Of a stretch of 64,000 nucleotides of DNA, positions 34,987 through 49,359 are shown piece after piece. The notes beneath the pieces were generated by a model. It was not told the DNA's origin. It worked only from the letters and a program-made list of their open reading frames with translations, and did no database searches. The translations under genes were made by a program, and so were the position numbers. Source of the DNA: Perca fluviatilis (taxonomy: Eukaryota; Chordata; Actinopteri; Perciformes; Percidae); NCBI RefSeq assembly GCF_010015445.1, contig NC_053114.1:19609724-19673723 (forward strand), written 5' to 3'. Within the stretch, counting starts at the first letter, position 1. Each line of letters opens with the position of its first letter.

Positions 34987-36605
34987 GGACAAGGAGGGTT
35001 GACCTCATAATCTGAAGATATGGTAAAAGTTCCAATGGATCAGAGAAATAGAGTTAGAAAAGATAGATTTACAGGTTTGAAACATCTTTCATATGGCTGT
35101 CCTACAGATGCATTAATATGTATGTATAATGTCATATCTACAAAAATAATGAACATGGAACATGTGGCTATTTGGTGGCCACACACAGTTTAAATTATCC
35201 ATACACTACACCCGACTGAAACACATTTAACATTTTCCATGTCAGTAGCTCACAAAATCCACAGCTTGCATTTTCCTCTTACAGCTTTTCTCATTAATCA
35301 CTTCAATTATTCACAGGGCCAGAATCAGTCACAGTCATGCACTTTGGTCAAAACCATAAATGCTGCTAAAACATGAAATGACTGATTGGCAAGTTCCATT
35401 TGATGGGGCTAAAAAGGGCAACTTTGAGTTGAAGCTCAGCGGTGATGGCAAATGGAAAGAGACTGGGGTAAGTAGAGTAGAAAGCACCTGTCATCTCCAG
35501 CTCTCAGTCTGCTTGATTAACATCAAATTTTAATTTTTCTCCCAGACTTCAGAGCGCTGAAAGGTTGTTATGCTCCTGCTGCACAAGCTCTCGTCTCCCT
35601 GAGTTTGTAGGTAATATTGTAAGGCTAATGCGAGCCAGGGAAAGCAATCAGATATGACGTGTTTGTGTATAACAGAGATGACTACACGTGCTATTTAAAT
35701 GAATTGTGCATTTTTGAAAACAATATCCATATGTTACATACTAATAGACTCAACTTCATTAAAATAAATTCCCATCTTGTCCTGATTTATTGTCTATTGA
35801 GTTAAACTGTATCGCACCATGTACAAATAAAAAGCCTATCTGGGGAAATACAGAACAAAATTACTTCAAAGGCTTCTCCAAAAGCACAACACAAAGCTAC
35901 ATGAATGCAGGACCCCAAACAACTCTAAACGTTTGCAGTCCCAACATGGCGGCTGTAATATTTCTTAATTGGATGATGGAAATCACACGGGCCTTTTGTT
36001 TAGCTCCGTGCACCAGCAACATGCCACGCTCCTACCTCTCTGACTCAACTCGCTCTCTCTTCCTCATTTGCATATTCATTGAGATATCAATTATTTATCC
36101 CTCACCACAATGACTTGCTGCATTAAAATGTGCCTCCATACAGTATAGCATACCAGTATATGCATTTGTACTGAATAATACATGCAATAAGTGGAATAAA
36201 TCAATATGTAATAATGTCAAATAACACCAGGATATTGTAAAAATGTTGAGATATGTAGAAATATAAAAAAGTAAGAAAGGCGCATTGCTTTACATTTATT
36301 ATTCAGGTTTTGTTATTTTTCTACACTGTAATTCATTTGATATTTATGTTAATCACCAAAACAATTCAAAAGATTTTCAGTAATTTTATAGTGTAAATAT
36401 ATTATATTTTTCCATGATCATGATTAAACCGAAATATATTTTCTTTGTTTATTAATATTAAGTACCTGCCAAAATTAATTAGTTTTGGATGAATTTAACA
36501 GAGGTGGAGGCTGTTAGAAAATGAAAGAAAATAACTTTTCCGATCACTTTAACCAGATTGTAAATTTGTGATATGTTTGCACATCTGTGCATTGCCCGCA
36601 CACAC

Positions 36606-36607
<2 letters not shown>
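34985..36607. other. Non-coding DNA
   Basis: 35390-35650 is non-repetitive and mildly enhancer-like (CTTGATTAACATCAAATTTTA); the rest is AT-rich. No exon. The frame 35790-36113 has no domain. Confidence 0.55.

Positions 36608-36639
<32 letters not shown>
36608..36639. repeat. (CA)n microsatellite
   Basis: About 16 AC units. Confidence 0.95.
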
Positions 36640-36640
<1 letters not shown>

Positions 36641-36985
36641 CTCAATTGCTCTCCACCAGCATGTAATATATGTATGTTTATATTAGGAGGCATTAGAGCG
36701 CATGCAAAGGTAAGAATAGGACACAATATTTGTAAAGCTCTTGTACCAATAACCCCATTACCCCCTGAGACACATTCCCATTTACATGCTGTTGCCCCTG
36801 TGAGCTGTTCATCGCATTATTATTGTTATTGTAGGAAAATAATGAGATGACTAATCAAAATATAATTTCAGCAGTGCAGCGCAACTATCACTATTACAGC
36901 TGTACCTCAACCAACTACTGTATGACCTGAAGAAAAAAAATCACGGCCTCACTAGCCAATACTCTTTCTCCATCAAGCCAGCTCC

Positions 36986-37166
<181 letters not shown>

Positions 37167-37641
37167 CAACACACCATCGCCCGCTGCTGTAGCACAGAAT
37201 AGATGGCCACACTTACTTTAAATGTCCCGTGAAGGAAAGTTTTCAGATTTTTTCTCTCCTCTGCCTCCCTCAGACCAACTCCGCTCTTAGTGCGTCGGCA
37301 AAGAGGAGAGAGGAGCTCAGAGAAAATGTACCCGCCATAGGCACCCAGCTGTTAGCCTCTCTTATCAGATATCTATAGCTAAAAAAGCAGGAGGCTCCCT
37401 ATGATTTTAAACATTTTCCCTTGTATGGTCTTCTACCTTGCACGGATGCAGACTGTGCTCCCTGCATCTGGTTGCACAAGCACAATCAATATGGAAGGGG
37501 AGAGCTATTTTATGATTGGAGAAGTTGTTGTGTTTTTGGTGGTGAAATTCATTATTTAGTATCTGAACCTTCAGCAATTCAGTATCATTTATTCATAAAG
37601 TCCCTTTTTGCCAGGAGGAAATGGATACAGCTGCAGCAACC

Positions 37642-37713
<72 letters not shown>

Positions 37714-37745
37714 GGGGGGAGAGAGAGAGAGAGAGAGAGGGAGCG
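37642..37745. repeat. (GA)n tract
   Basis: GA array with GGGA and GGGG interruptions. The long frames across it on both strands are repeat artefacts. Confidence 0.95.
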
Positions 37746-40558
37746 AGAGAAGTAAAGTAAGAGAACGAGGAGGAGAGATGAAGAGAAAGTGCATGTGGGG
37801 AGTGCGAGCAGGGGTGGTGGATGGATTGATGATATTGATCAGGCACCTCTTGAAATAAAGGCACCGGGGCTTTATTTTTTCAAGCTCTCATGATTGACAG
37901 ATAAAGAGAGGAGATGGCTGGGAGGAGGAGCGGGCCTTGAACATCACATGCCGGCACTGAGCGATTAGAGGAGCTCTTCTGACAAGCACAGCGAGGCAGA
38001 CTCAAGCACACTACAGAGGCAGTGGGATGGATTGTGAGGAATCACTCGAAATGATGTTTGTTTACTTTGCAAAAACACAGGAGAAAGAAAGCAGAGGGAG
38101 AGTTGTTAAGTGTGTGTGTGTGTGTGTGTGTCGAACAGCTTGCTTTATAAATTTGTTCCTCAGAAGCTTCAGCTATGGACCGTACAAATGCTGACTAACG
38201 TCAAAGTTGCTGCACTGGTCTTTGAAATAGAAAAAAGTACAACAGTTGTAATAAAGGCGCAGTTTAGAAAAAAAAAAGATATGGCACTGCATTCTGTGAA
38301 AGTCTGTATGTACAGTATGTAATATATTACAGGCATGAGAAGAGATGAAATCATTTACCATGCAATGTTTTTCCATGTTTCTCTCTGACAAGGAAATCTT
38401 TCTGCACTCACAGAAAAGGGGAAACGTTTTTTTTTTTTTCATTGTCTGTTTTGCATTCTGTTCAAAATAAAAGCAATTTGAAAATCATTCCAGGTCTTGA
38501 ATTATTTAGGTTCAACTTAATGCAACGCTAGCACCAGAAATTGCTGAGATCCATCTCAGTCAGGCAGTAAAGAATGAGGTGCACCTGTAGCTGCTGTGGC
38601 CTTTGGCTTTGGCGCTGCCACTGGCTGCTGTTTGGTATGTGTGCAGGTTGTATGTTCATGTGTGTTGTTGTTGCTTGTTTGCTTCATTAGAATTAAAGGA
38701 ATTGGCATTGAATTATATCACATTTCTGCGTTACTTTAAAACTACAAATACATTGCTTAAATTTAACTCAGCTGAATACTTTCTTTACTTAAAGGCCACA
38801 CTTGGAATCTAATGTTTGAACTGAAAAGGTATGTGGATTGTCATTTATGGTTACTGACAACATGTAAATATCCTTACCCTTTTACTTATGTAGGAGAGAC
38901 AAAACAAGGGTAATTAATGGCTTTTATTTTTTTAATAACAATAAAAATAAATAAAGAATCCTGTTTAATATGAGTCTTTTTTCCAATTATGCTATGCAGT
39001 TAAGTCTGCAGTTCAACGGGCTCAAATGTGTCAATCCTCTTTTGTGAATTTATTTGATACTTACAATTTTTATTTATTTATTCATTCATTCATTGATTCA
39101 CTCACTGTCATAAATCCTTTTAGCCAAGGTGCCTGCCTATGTCCTACTTTCCTTTGTTGCTCCGTTGTGAGTTATAAAGCACAAAGTGGTCATATGAAAT
39201 CTGCAGGCAACAAGAACTGTTGAAACCTTTAGCAGCATACATTTTATGTTCAGATGTTTAGAATGTTTGACATGCCCCAGTGTACTGTCACCAAACTCCT
39301 CATCATTCAAAATGAAAGTCACTTATTGTTCAGTTTTGTTTAGTTCGTTTTTTTGTAGAAACTGTCAGTGGTAAAAGGAATTAATGCAAATACAAACAAA
39401 TGCAGGAAATCATTCATTGTCAATCCTCATAATGCCTCCATTAACACAACTTTAATTCCTCTTTGCAAAAGTGGTGCTGTGTTTTAATGACGAAAAATAA
39501 TTGAATTGTCAAAAATTGGATACTGCATTTACAATTTGTATTTCCAAAAGAAATGCGAATAGTCTGCTCAGTCTGCAAATGTGTGAAATGCTGCTACATT
39601 TGTGACAAAAGGACTTTGTGAGCGCCTACAGGGGGCTGTAAAAGACTGAAGAGTGCATTGAATTTATATACTGTAAGCTATAGCCTAAATGCTAGGAAGT
39701 CTGTTAGAATGTGAGACTTACTTTATGGATTTTATTTTCCTATGAAATGGTTGGCAATTTAGAGCTCTGTGAATTACCCAAGCTCATGGTACTGGTAATA
39801 TTTTAACACGAATATGGGCAAGATATGGGAGTGAGACTGAGCCAAATTCACATTTCCACATTTCATCAAAGTTGTCAAACAATGTACATAATTACAAAAT
39901 AAATTAAATGTGTGATGGCAGGTAGAAAGTGGGGAAGGTGTTACACAAAACACACAAATGTAATACAACAATAACCTCACTACTTTTCTGAAGAACAAGG
40001 ACTCAACTAACTGAATCGCAAATGTAAGAAGATCAGTGTTTACTGGTGTTCTGAAAACAAGTTTTTGGAAGGTTCGCTTACATCTCATTAAGAATCTGTC
40101 ACCCTTATTGCATAGGACCACATGGATGATTAGTCATTTAGATATCTTAAACAGAAAAACTGGGTTTCCTCTTCACTCTCAACAGAAAAGCCTCAGGGTT
40201 TTATTTTGTCTTTGTCCTCTTCTAATGGCATTGCAACTTGCACCTGACAGGAGAACAGATCATTCAGATAATGGACACACCTTCGTGAATTTAAACAGTC
40301 TTCGTCCAAAGTCAAGAATGGGTGCGGGTAGGGGTTTTGCTCCTGACATGTTTGTCACAGCATTAATAATTCTGGGATCTACTTTTTCTTGCTAACTATT
40401 AGTTATAAGTGAAAATATATAAATTTTCACCTTCAGCTTTGTTACATTGGGACCCAAAAACACAATATACCGTAATAGCAACATTTATAATGCATCCAAT
40501 TTCTTTAACACTTACTAAGAATCACTGTATAAGTATGTCTTAAAATGTGTTTCACTGA

Positions 40559-40564
<6 letters not shown>
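37746..40564. other. Non-coding DNA
   Basis: 37850-37985 is GC-richer and non-repetitive (TCATGATTGACAGATAAAG) and may be regulatory. The rest is AT-rich. No gene seen. Confidence 0.55.

Positions 40565-40636
<72 letters not shown>
40565..40636. repeat. (TA)n microsatellite
   Basis: 36 uninterrupted TA units; self-complementary and able to form a cruciform. Confidence 0.97.
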
Positions 40637-40639
<3 letters not shown>

Positions 40640-43600
40640 ACTGTTTTAAAGCTGCATATTAACCACAATTCCCTTTTTTTCTTGACGTCTTAAAAGGTTG
40701 TCCTTTGCAGAGCTAGGTTGACTTGATAAATGGTTATTGTTGAACAAGAGCAAAATATATATCGATTAGGGAGCCATAATACAGTAGATTAATAGAGCAG
40801 TCATGTGATTATTTTTTTTTCAGTCCGTCTGCATTTTGATGCTCAAGGGAGTCTGCTGCCTACTCTCTGATGTCATGGATGCAGTACAGGAGTAAGTTTA
40901 GACAACGCTAAAGAAAGACAACGTATTATACCCTCTGTTAACTCATAAGGCTTGGATGATTTATTGCGTCTCACGTGATGTAAGAGCACTCTGAGTGTCA
41001 CATAATTAAGTCAATAATTCAAGTTGCCTGATAACCTATAGCAGCATTGTAATGAAGCAGAAACATTTTTCACTTGTTTTATACTTTGAAAAAGAAATTT
41101 CCACATTGCAAACTTCACAGTGTTCAGAGGATACCGTAGCATCACGGAGCTGCTCACTCAGAGAGAGAGAAGACAACAAAATATACAGGAAAGGGAGGAA
41201 ATAATCCTTTGAAGTTTTTTCTTGATTGGAAGACACTTGCATTGGGGCTACTTTCAGTTATGGATTGACTGGCAACTCCAGAGCCAGTCATGTCAGCTGT
41301 CCATCAAACTGTCAAAGCACAAAAGTCTGGTTTCCAAGCCTCCATGCAGCACAGGACTAGCAGAGGCCAAGCACATTAAAGCACTCGCTTCTCCTTCATT
41401 ACCAGAGGGACACAATAGCACTGCCTGCCAAAACCCCTGTGAATTCACATTCTATTCTAAATTACATGTACCTGCAGCCCAATGTGATACAATTAGGAGT
41501 TGATTATGTGTAAATCAAATGATGACAGCCTGAACATGTGGCTGTCTGGCATGTTGTCATTCTCTTGTAGCCAATCCACTGCCTTGGGAGAGTGGTAATT
41601 GATTCCCAGACACCCTGTGGGAATGCTGCTCCCCTCATATTGCATGGCACACTTGCACAAGTATCCCAGACATCAGAAATGCCAACGGGTGTCTACATCC
41701 ACATCGTTATTTCTCTATGAACTTTGACCGAGAACACTTTGGCGCTTGAAATGGAAGGATTTCCTCTCCTGTTGCACAGTGAGAGTGGAATATGGGAGAA
41801 GTATAAATATACATAAACAATTGTGTGCATGCATTTAATGGATACGGAAATGTTTTCATGCGTTGCTTTTTCTGTCCGTTTGTATTTGTGGCTTGTGTCA
41901 AATCCCTGACTTCTTTCTGAAGCCTCTTTGAAACATTTATGAGATGTTGAACCATTGTGTGTGTTTTCGTACTTCAAAGCGTAAGTGTGCATGTTAACCT
42001 TTACTTGCTTCCTACCTGAGCCCCCATACACTCACTGAAGTGACTTGTAGCTTATTATTTGCTCATGATATCGGCTGCCCATCAAACTGCCTATTTTGTA
42101 GACCTAACACATACAGACGTTCTCTTATAAAGTCACACATGAAAAAATATTGATGTAGTATTGTGTTGTTAGGATGGGACATGTCATGACAAGTAATTTG
42201 CGTTATCTGAACATTGATATCAGTTAGCTTTTGTTCGCTCAAAAGACTCAAACACAGCTGTATGCCACAGCTGGAAAGAAAAGTTAGTTTGGGAAAGTTT
42301 TGATAAATAACAGAAGTGTTAAACATTTAACATAACATTTAAATTAATTCTTTTAATTTGAGGATTCCGATACAAAATAGAATTTTAAACTACAAAATAT
42401 ATTCAAACAACTGTTAGTGGGAAATTAAGACAAGAAATACAATATAAACAGAAAGGAATAAGAGGGATTACACACAGTGTAACCTGTGAGTGTGTCAATA
42501 AAAGGCATCTTGTGAGAGCACTCAGTTACGAGTGTGAGAGCTATGAGTGTGCTTCATTGAGGATTAGGTCTTTCAGAATCACTCGTCCACAGATCTCTAC
42601 CAGTATTCCCAGTGAGACTGATTATCCGGGCCTGTCACAGACACAGAGGATAATTACAGGGTCTCCCTTAGGTCACTGCTCTCTCCATGCCCCACGAATG
42701 GAAATACACTGCTGAGCGAGATGCCAAAGACGACTGGGAGGGAACACAGGTTACTCTTTCACACCCGCATACACAAAACCCGCAAACAAAAAGACTTTTT
42801 CTCACTCTGTCTCTTGTTGAGACCGACTTGTCTTTCTACATTTTCCACTACAATTCTTAAATTTCTCATCTTCACTCCTTACCTGCTATATTAGGTCTCC
42901 ATCTCAGACATGTTCTCAGTTAAGCTGTCTCCCCCTCTCTTTCAGGTGCTTACATTTCCCTTTTTCACCCTCCACTTTCTTTCATATCTCTTGTGTCAGC
43001 TCTGCCTCTCCCCCTAGTGGCCTATTCATAAATTACACAGTGGAAACTCAGGACACTAACACAGCACAAACTCATCTTCCATGCAGCCCAGAGATGTAAT
43101 TGCTGTTCCTGTTGGTGGGAGACTGAGATGTACACAAGATAGGGGAGAGAGAAAAAAATGAGCTATAGGGATAGGAACTCCACAAGGACAAAGTGACACT
43201 GGAAGAAATCCTAGACCTCCACTTGTCCCCGAGCCCCAACAGGAACATAACACCAAAGCCCCTTTTCCTTCCAAAATAAAACTGCCTGCAGACTGAATCC
43301 TCATGGAGGACAATAACACCACCACATGTGTGTTGAAAAGGAGGACTTAACAAATAAACTTTTCAACCTTATAGCTAGTTATTATATTGATTGTGTGTAG
43401 AGCCACAAAGCGCAGCTAGATTTATTTATTATTGCATTCTTGAGACAGGTTTTAAAACTTCAAGGTTTCAGTCGTTATTTTAGTTTCAACTTTCCAAGCT
43501 ACTGTTGCTGGTGACCAAAGGGATTGTGTCATTCAGTCAACACACTGAAAGAAATGAAAGCAATGACATCACTGTTGTTTTGTTCAGCATTGCAATGATA

Positions 43601-46600
43601 GTGGCTCTCATAAATAAATGATAAGGCGCAGGCTGAGCCAGGTTGGGTCATATGCTGTACTTGTTCATAGGATAGGTTTGACCCAATACGTCTAGTCGTC
43701 AGAGAAATCTATGAACACTAGCAGCAAACCGAAACAGGAGACACGGAGACAAGTGAAGGAAAGAGCGATTGGGGGACAGAAGGCAACAAATAAAACTAAG
43801 ACAAAAGGGAAAGACAATGCAGTGCATTACAGCGGTGTCATTTATAGTGAAAAGAAAATGCATCCTGCTCCATTTTGTCCTCTATGCCGAGCTTCAGAGA
43901 CATTAGCAGCATTTAGTATCACTTCAGAGCCAACCTTGTGCACAGTCCAGGACCCCACCCTCCCTTCACCCTCTCACTGTGTGTGGCTGCTTAATTATTG
44001 ATGCTTATGTATTGCTGATTTTGGTCTTTGTGTTGTCCCCGGTGAATGCTCTAGTAGGGCGGATGGAGGTATTTATCTAACTCAGAAAGTAGGGCTCTAT
44101 TGCTCATCCTGTCCACACACCGCCAGGCCATCCCAATGGATATGACCTCAGCACTGCCGCACCATGAGGACGTTATCACACATGCAGGAGTGTACGTTTT
44201 CATTTACCAATGAAATTATATACAGGACAGTGCTGAGAGCTGTGTCAGTCTACAGTTATTCATGAGCAAGCAATGTGAGGAAATGGTCATTAAGTGGGCC
44301 ATAATGTTGGAAAATCATCACAAAGAACAACACCGTCCTTAACTTGTAATTTGCGAGGGTAATAACAACTGAAATATCAAAATGAAGAGCCTTTTTTTTA
44401 AATTTGGTTTGACATCTCAAATCTTTCCTTGTTGATAAGCGATTTAAGATTCATTCATACCTTATTTCACACATTCATTTGTATACACAGTAATTGTTAA
44501 ACCCATTTTAGGTAATGTTATGCTCATTGTATGTTAGGTTGTATATCATATTGTCCACAATACATTACAACATGGGTACATAATTGCTGCATTTGTGGTC
44601 TCATATTCTGAGGAAGCGCAATGGGGCTCTCTTGTGGTGAAAATGCATTATGGCTGCTTTTGTATTTTTTGTGACCACATTTTTATTGGTATACCTTTCT
44701 TTCTCTTTTGCATTTATTATGGAGGAGACATTACACATAAGTCAAGCTCCTGAAACACTGTGCCGACCTTGCATAATACAGCTACATCCACTTACCAAGG
44801 TAATCATATTTCAAATGTACATTAACCTACATTCACATAGTGACATGGAATAAAATGCAAAAACAAATGGTGTGAATACAGTAATGTAATACTGAGGAGA
44901 ACCCAAGATAAACACATTGGTGATTATCCAACCTTCATTTAAACCTCTTATAACTGCACCCACTCTTTACCTTTGCCCTCCCATCTGTCTATTTGACCAC
45001 CTCCCACCACAGCAACTGTAGTTCTTATTTGTTGTAGCTAGACTATTCTAGTTGCACTTTATAAGTAATTGTTTCCTCTGTCTTTTTGTATTCATCCCCC
45101 CACTCTTAAATATTGATACAGGAGATACAGAAATGAACATATTGTGAGTTAGTTAGATGTTGGTTAAATGTACAAGTTAACCTACAGTAAATGGATAAGT
45201 CGGCTACTATATGCCAAATTGGTAGGTCAGATGTAGCGTAATACATAATCGTAAGCTTTTTGTAATTTTTACGACAATCTGTGTCTACCACAGTAAATAC
45301 AAATTATATACAATACTACTGCCAAATTTCTACAACTTAATACTTATTTGCAGTTTTCCAATATAATTTTATTATTAATATAACTTTCAACACAAAAAAA
45401 AAGAAAAAAAAATTCCAGCTGTGAGCAGCTCCTCAATTTACTTTTGGGAGACAATTGTGTTCAATTAACTCAAAATCAACCGTATTTAGTATGCATCGTC
45501 TACTTTGACTTTACTCTGTCACTTGTCACATGTTTACATACTAAATACTCAAAAACTGCTTAGATGTATTCTGTAATATTGAAATGTGAGACAGCTATTG
45601 TTAGCATTGTAAAAATGGATAACATTGGTTAACATAAATAATTTTACATAAATACTCCATACACAATTGTTCCACAAAGATGGAATTCAATCTCATTCCA
45701 CTGTGTACTAAATCAGATACTGACATGCTTTGTGAATCAAAATTCTGTGTTCTCAAATAATCTGTGTAGATAGAGACAGAAGAATACTTTGAGGCCATTT
45801 TAGCCCACAGTCTTTCCTTCTCAAATAGAAGATCAACCCATAGGTCTCCTACTGCCAGTCTAGAGCTGTTCAATAGATCTTATCAAACAGATCTAGTTAC
45901 ACAAGCTGTAGCTCTAAGAAGGTGGAGGACCTCCAAAAACAATATTAGCAGTATTGACATCTTTAATGTGTGCCAAAGGTCTAATCCCAGAGGCCACCGC
46001 ACTAATGGGGAAATATTGAGTGTTGCCAGAACAGAGGTTTTCTTCTAATCTGTCCATTATGTGCTTCGGACAACCACTTTCACCAGAGATGAATGTACGG
46101 AGATGGATGGGAGATAATGTGATCAATTTTGATACAATAAAAGTGGGCGATAACTCAAAGTCAGTCACACTTTCCGATGATTAGCTTGGGCCTGTATGAA
46201 AGAATACTATTAAACTAAGATCTCTGAGCCATTTCCTCTCTCACTCCCTTTCTATGGTTTGCCGAGTAATCCAATCAATGCAACCATTTTCGTCTTTCCT
46301 CCATTTCATCCCTGACTTATTACAACCCCTGAAAATCTTTTGTGTTACTCATTTTCAAACTTTTCTCTTGAATCTTACCGGCAATCAGCGATTTTCCACT
46401 TTCCTCCAGTCCATTAGGTCCACCTTTTCACATCAGGACACCTGAAAGAAAGCAGGACGAGTCATTAGAATGTAGGACAGCAACCAGCAGTCTCCACTAT
46501 TTTGGCCTCTACACATAGCTTTGCTTGTTTGACTAAATACACGTACTGGCAGGAGGTGAGAAACAGTGAGGGAATTGGGGAGCTGAAATTGGGCAACTCA

Positions 46601-47669
46601 AGAAGACGCATCCAGTTCTCTGATGCATAACTAAGACAACACCGAGGGTCTGTGGTTTAGCAACACACAATGCTCTTCTTTAGCCCTGGGCTCTATCACA
46701 GCACCCTATCTCTCCTCCACATCCAACCACGCTGGGTCCACACATCAGCCCAGCCAGCCAGCGGATGGCACTGTAGCTGGTGATAACAAATTGCATTGTC
46801 TGAGTTTGGAACATGTTTGGCCAGTCTTGTGCTGAAACTCCAACTAAAGCTGCTGTTGGGTGTGAAGGTGTGTGGAGTTTAGAGAGAAAGTAACAACTGT
46901 GGAGCTAAGAATAACATTTGTCATTTAGATGTAGTTTGTATTATTGTATTGGCTGCATAATTATTTCTGCATCACTTCTCCCTATCAGTGCCTTCTGCAT
47001 AAATTCTGACATCAATGTCAACCTGACCCCTTCCAACTTTAAAGAGACCTGATAATTGTAAATTTTGTTGTTGTTGTCGCACAATCAAAGCCTCAATTAA
47101 ACTGATTTTCAGCCCAAACTCAATCTTATAGTTAGTACGTTAGTAGTTAGTAAGTTTTGTATCTAAACAATGACAAAGTTGAGTTTTTAAAAAGCTTGAT
47201 GTGTCCGCATTGACTGAAACCAGCAGCTCTGATTATCCTTAATTCAGTCAGTTACAGTAAATGGTGACCCATTTTCACTCAAAATGGCCACTGTAAAGGA
47301 GAGCAGAGGTTCTGCAAGGATAAATGAGTATTTATTGCATCCAACTTGATCCATTCTTCATTGAGAACTGGTTGACTATTTTATACACGTATGTTTTAAT
47401 GTTGGGTAGATTGCAGATGTTGACTGATAAAGGAAATAGGGCCTTCCCACGAACTGTGCAAAAGGAAATCTAATCTTTTGTTGCATTTTCACCAGCAGGG
47501 ACCAAATTAGCATCAAATGTAAAAAGGTTTTACTTTGTGCTTCCAGGAGTTGGGGCAAAGAGTGCTACATGCTAAGACTGCTTAGAGGGGTTCATGCTGA
47601 GATGAGGCAGATTTTTGTAATTAGATTGATTGCTGTGTTTTATTGAATTATTCCTAGATTTTGTGGTAG
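40637..47669. other. Non-coding DNA
   Basis: Seven kilobases with no exon, RNA gene or clear transposon. Slightly enhancer-like patches, non-repetitive and better balanced, are at 41520-41690, 44010-44320 and 46460-46770. All open frames are short, mutually overlapping and without domains. Confidence 0.55.
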
Positions 47670-48070
47670 TGTAAATTTATTCTGTTACGACTCGGGGAAT
47701 AGGAGGACCCAAAAGCAGAGAGCAGACAAGGTAACGTTTTGCCTTGAATTTATTTCACAAAAAAACAAGAAATGGGTAAATCACTCGTCAGTGACTAACG
47801 AACAGTTCCTTCCCGGGGCAGGGGAGGGAAACAGTTTAGTCGACTTTGAAGAAAAAAACTGTCCGTGTTGTCCGATTTCCTTCCAGAGAAACGTTATTTT
47901 CTCTTCTGCAGATTTGAAAACACGGGGCGCGTGTTTCACAGGATCCAAGATGTTCGCCAGAACACCGAAATAAATCCACTTTTCTGGAAAATGAAGCTAT
48001 TTAAAGCACAGGCGCTTAGTGTCCCCTGCAGCAACAGGTGTCACAATGGAAGTAAACCTGTTCAAGTCGT
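47670..48070. mobile_element. Probable fish interspersed repeat
   Basis: Begins TGTTACGACTCGGGG followed by AGGAGGACCCAAAAGCAGAG, an opening I associate with dispersed fish elements, and runs GC-richer than its flank. No coding capacity. The family and right border are unclear. Confidence 0.4.
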
Positions 48071-49330
48071 GATTCACTCGGATCTTTAACCGAGTCTTTA
48101 AATTGACTCACGAATCGTAAGTCTCTAGTTAACCCGGTTCAGTTGAGTCTATTACAATTCAATCTAAAACGATAACAGCGCCACACACAAACCTCTTGCA
48201 ACATTAGCTTCTACTATTCCTAGCCATCTTAGCTGCAAAAAGCTTTAGAACTTACGGTACAGATCCATTTGTCCGACACGACTGAAGCCTGGTGCCGCGA
48301 CGTCATACAGCCATGGTTGATGCTCCACGCCCCTGACCAGATGACCAACTTTTTGATACGCAGCATTTTTTCCAATGCAGCGCCGCCTTCCCGGAATGCT
48401 TTGCAGGAGCGTTGAAGTTGCTTGACGTCACCCATAGGAATAGAGTGGAGCGCGGCGCGACAGAAGTGTTGCACGGTCAAATGGATCTGTACCGTTACAA
48501 TTTCATAGGCAACAGCAACTCCACAAGTCAACTCAAGCGACTGAGAGAGCAGAAAGACAGTCCCGACCCGCAGACTCAGAGCCGGAAGCTCGCAGACCAT
48601 GGGATTCACGGGGGCTCGTGAGTTGTCGGTGATTCATGAGTTGTCGGGTGATTCACGAGCGAATCAGCCGGCTATATGAGTGGATCTGATTCAGACGAGC
48701 GAGTGAAGTCTCTCCTTGAGCTCAGAGTAAAGCAAATCCACAACAAAAGCCATTCTTTCACTTATGGAATAACATACAATGTTCTGCACATAGCCTTGCT
48801 AGACCTACTGTAGGTTAGGTGTATAAATGCAGTATGTAAATGCAATTAGAGTCCTCGATGACTCGTGAGTTATTGATGACTCGTGAGTTCTCTCGAGTTC
48901 TCTCAAATTCTCTCATGTTTATTTTTTGTTTGTTTTTTGTCTTCAAAACCTTTATTATTCAAGTACAGATACAAATACACATTGACAACATTAAATGCAT
49001 ACATACATACATGAAAAAGGGGCACATGGATTTTACATCAAAGAGGTTGTAAGTCATTGTAAATGTTCAGAGTCCGGAAGCTTTCTTATTTGTCAGTCCT
49101 ATTAAAGTTTCAAAATATAATTTCATGTCATTTTTAAATGAATATTCGGTTTTCATTCAGACCATGGATATAACGTTTTCCAAATAAAATTAAAAGATTC
49201 TAAATGAAAACATGGCATTTTATCCAAATCAAAAGCTCGCCTCGGATGTAGTATACAATACTGATTCAAGTGACTCAAGTGACTCGCACAACCCGGATCA
49301 GTTTAGTGAGTGACTCAGAATAACCTGAAA
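48071..49330. repeat. Block of repeated ACTCG/CGAGT motifs around a GC-rich core
   Basis: Short motifs of the type GATTCACTCGG, GACTCACGAATCG, GATTCACGAGCGAATC and TGACTCAAGTGACTCG recur across 1.2 kb. GATGACTCGTGAGTT occurs twice, at 48857-48871 and 48875-48889. AACCCGG(A/T)TCAGTT occurs near both ends, in the same orientation. It looks like a dispersed repeat with an inserted or captured GC-rich centre. Confidence 0.45.
48252..48505. repeat. GC-rich imperfect palindrome with CRE-like sites
   Basis: ACGGTACAGATCCATTTG (48254-48271) is exactly inverted at 48478-48495. Both arms contain an ATG start (ATGGATCTGTACC) facing outward. The arms enclose a full CRE TGACGTCA (48423-48430), a half site GACGTCA (48299-48305) and a CpG-rich stretch. 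On the minus strand the ATG is followed by a good splice donor (ACC/GTAAGT). On the plus strand a 46-codon frame MDLYRYNFIGNS... runs to 48621. It resembles a bidirectional promoter with duplicated first exons, but no gene is recognised. Confidence 0.45.
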
Positions 49331-49359
49331 CCTTAAAAGGAATCGAGTTTGCCAAGCCT

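Noticed and set aside
37421..37864. 145-residue frame with an Arg-Glu repeat, and its antisense Ser-Leu frame
   Set aside because: Both are driven by the (GA)n array at 37642-37745.
40565..40636. (TA)n read as a replication-origin-like or cruciform regulatory element
   Set aside because: A plain dinucleotide microsatellite; nothing around it supports a function.
48229..48609. 126-residue minus-strand frame over the GC-rich palindrome
   Set aside because: GC-rich sequence gives long frames by chance; it starts away from the ATG that has a splice donor and shows no family resemblance.
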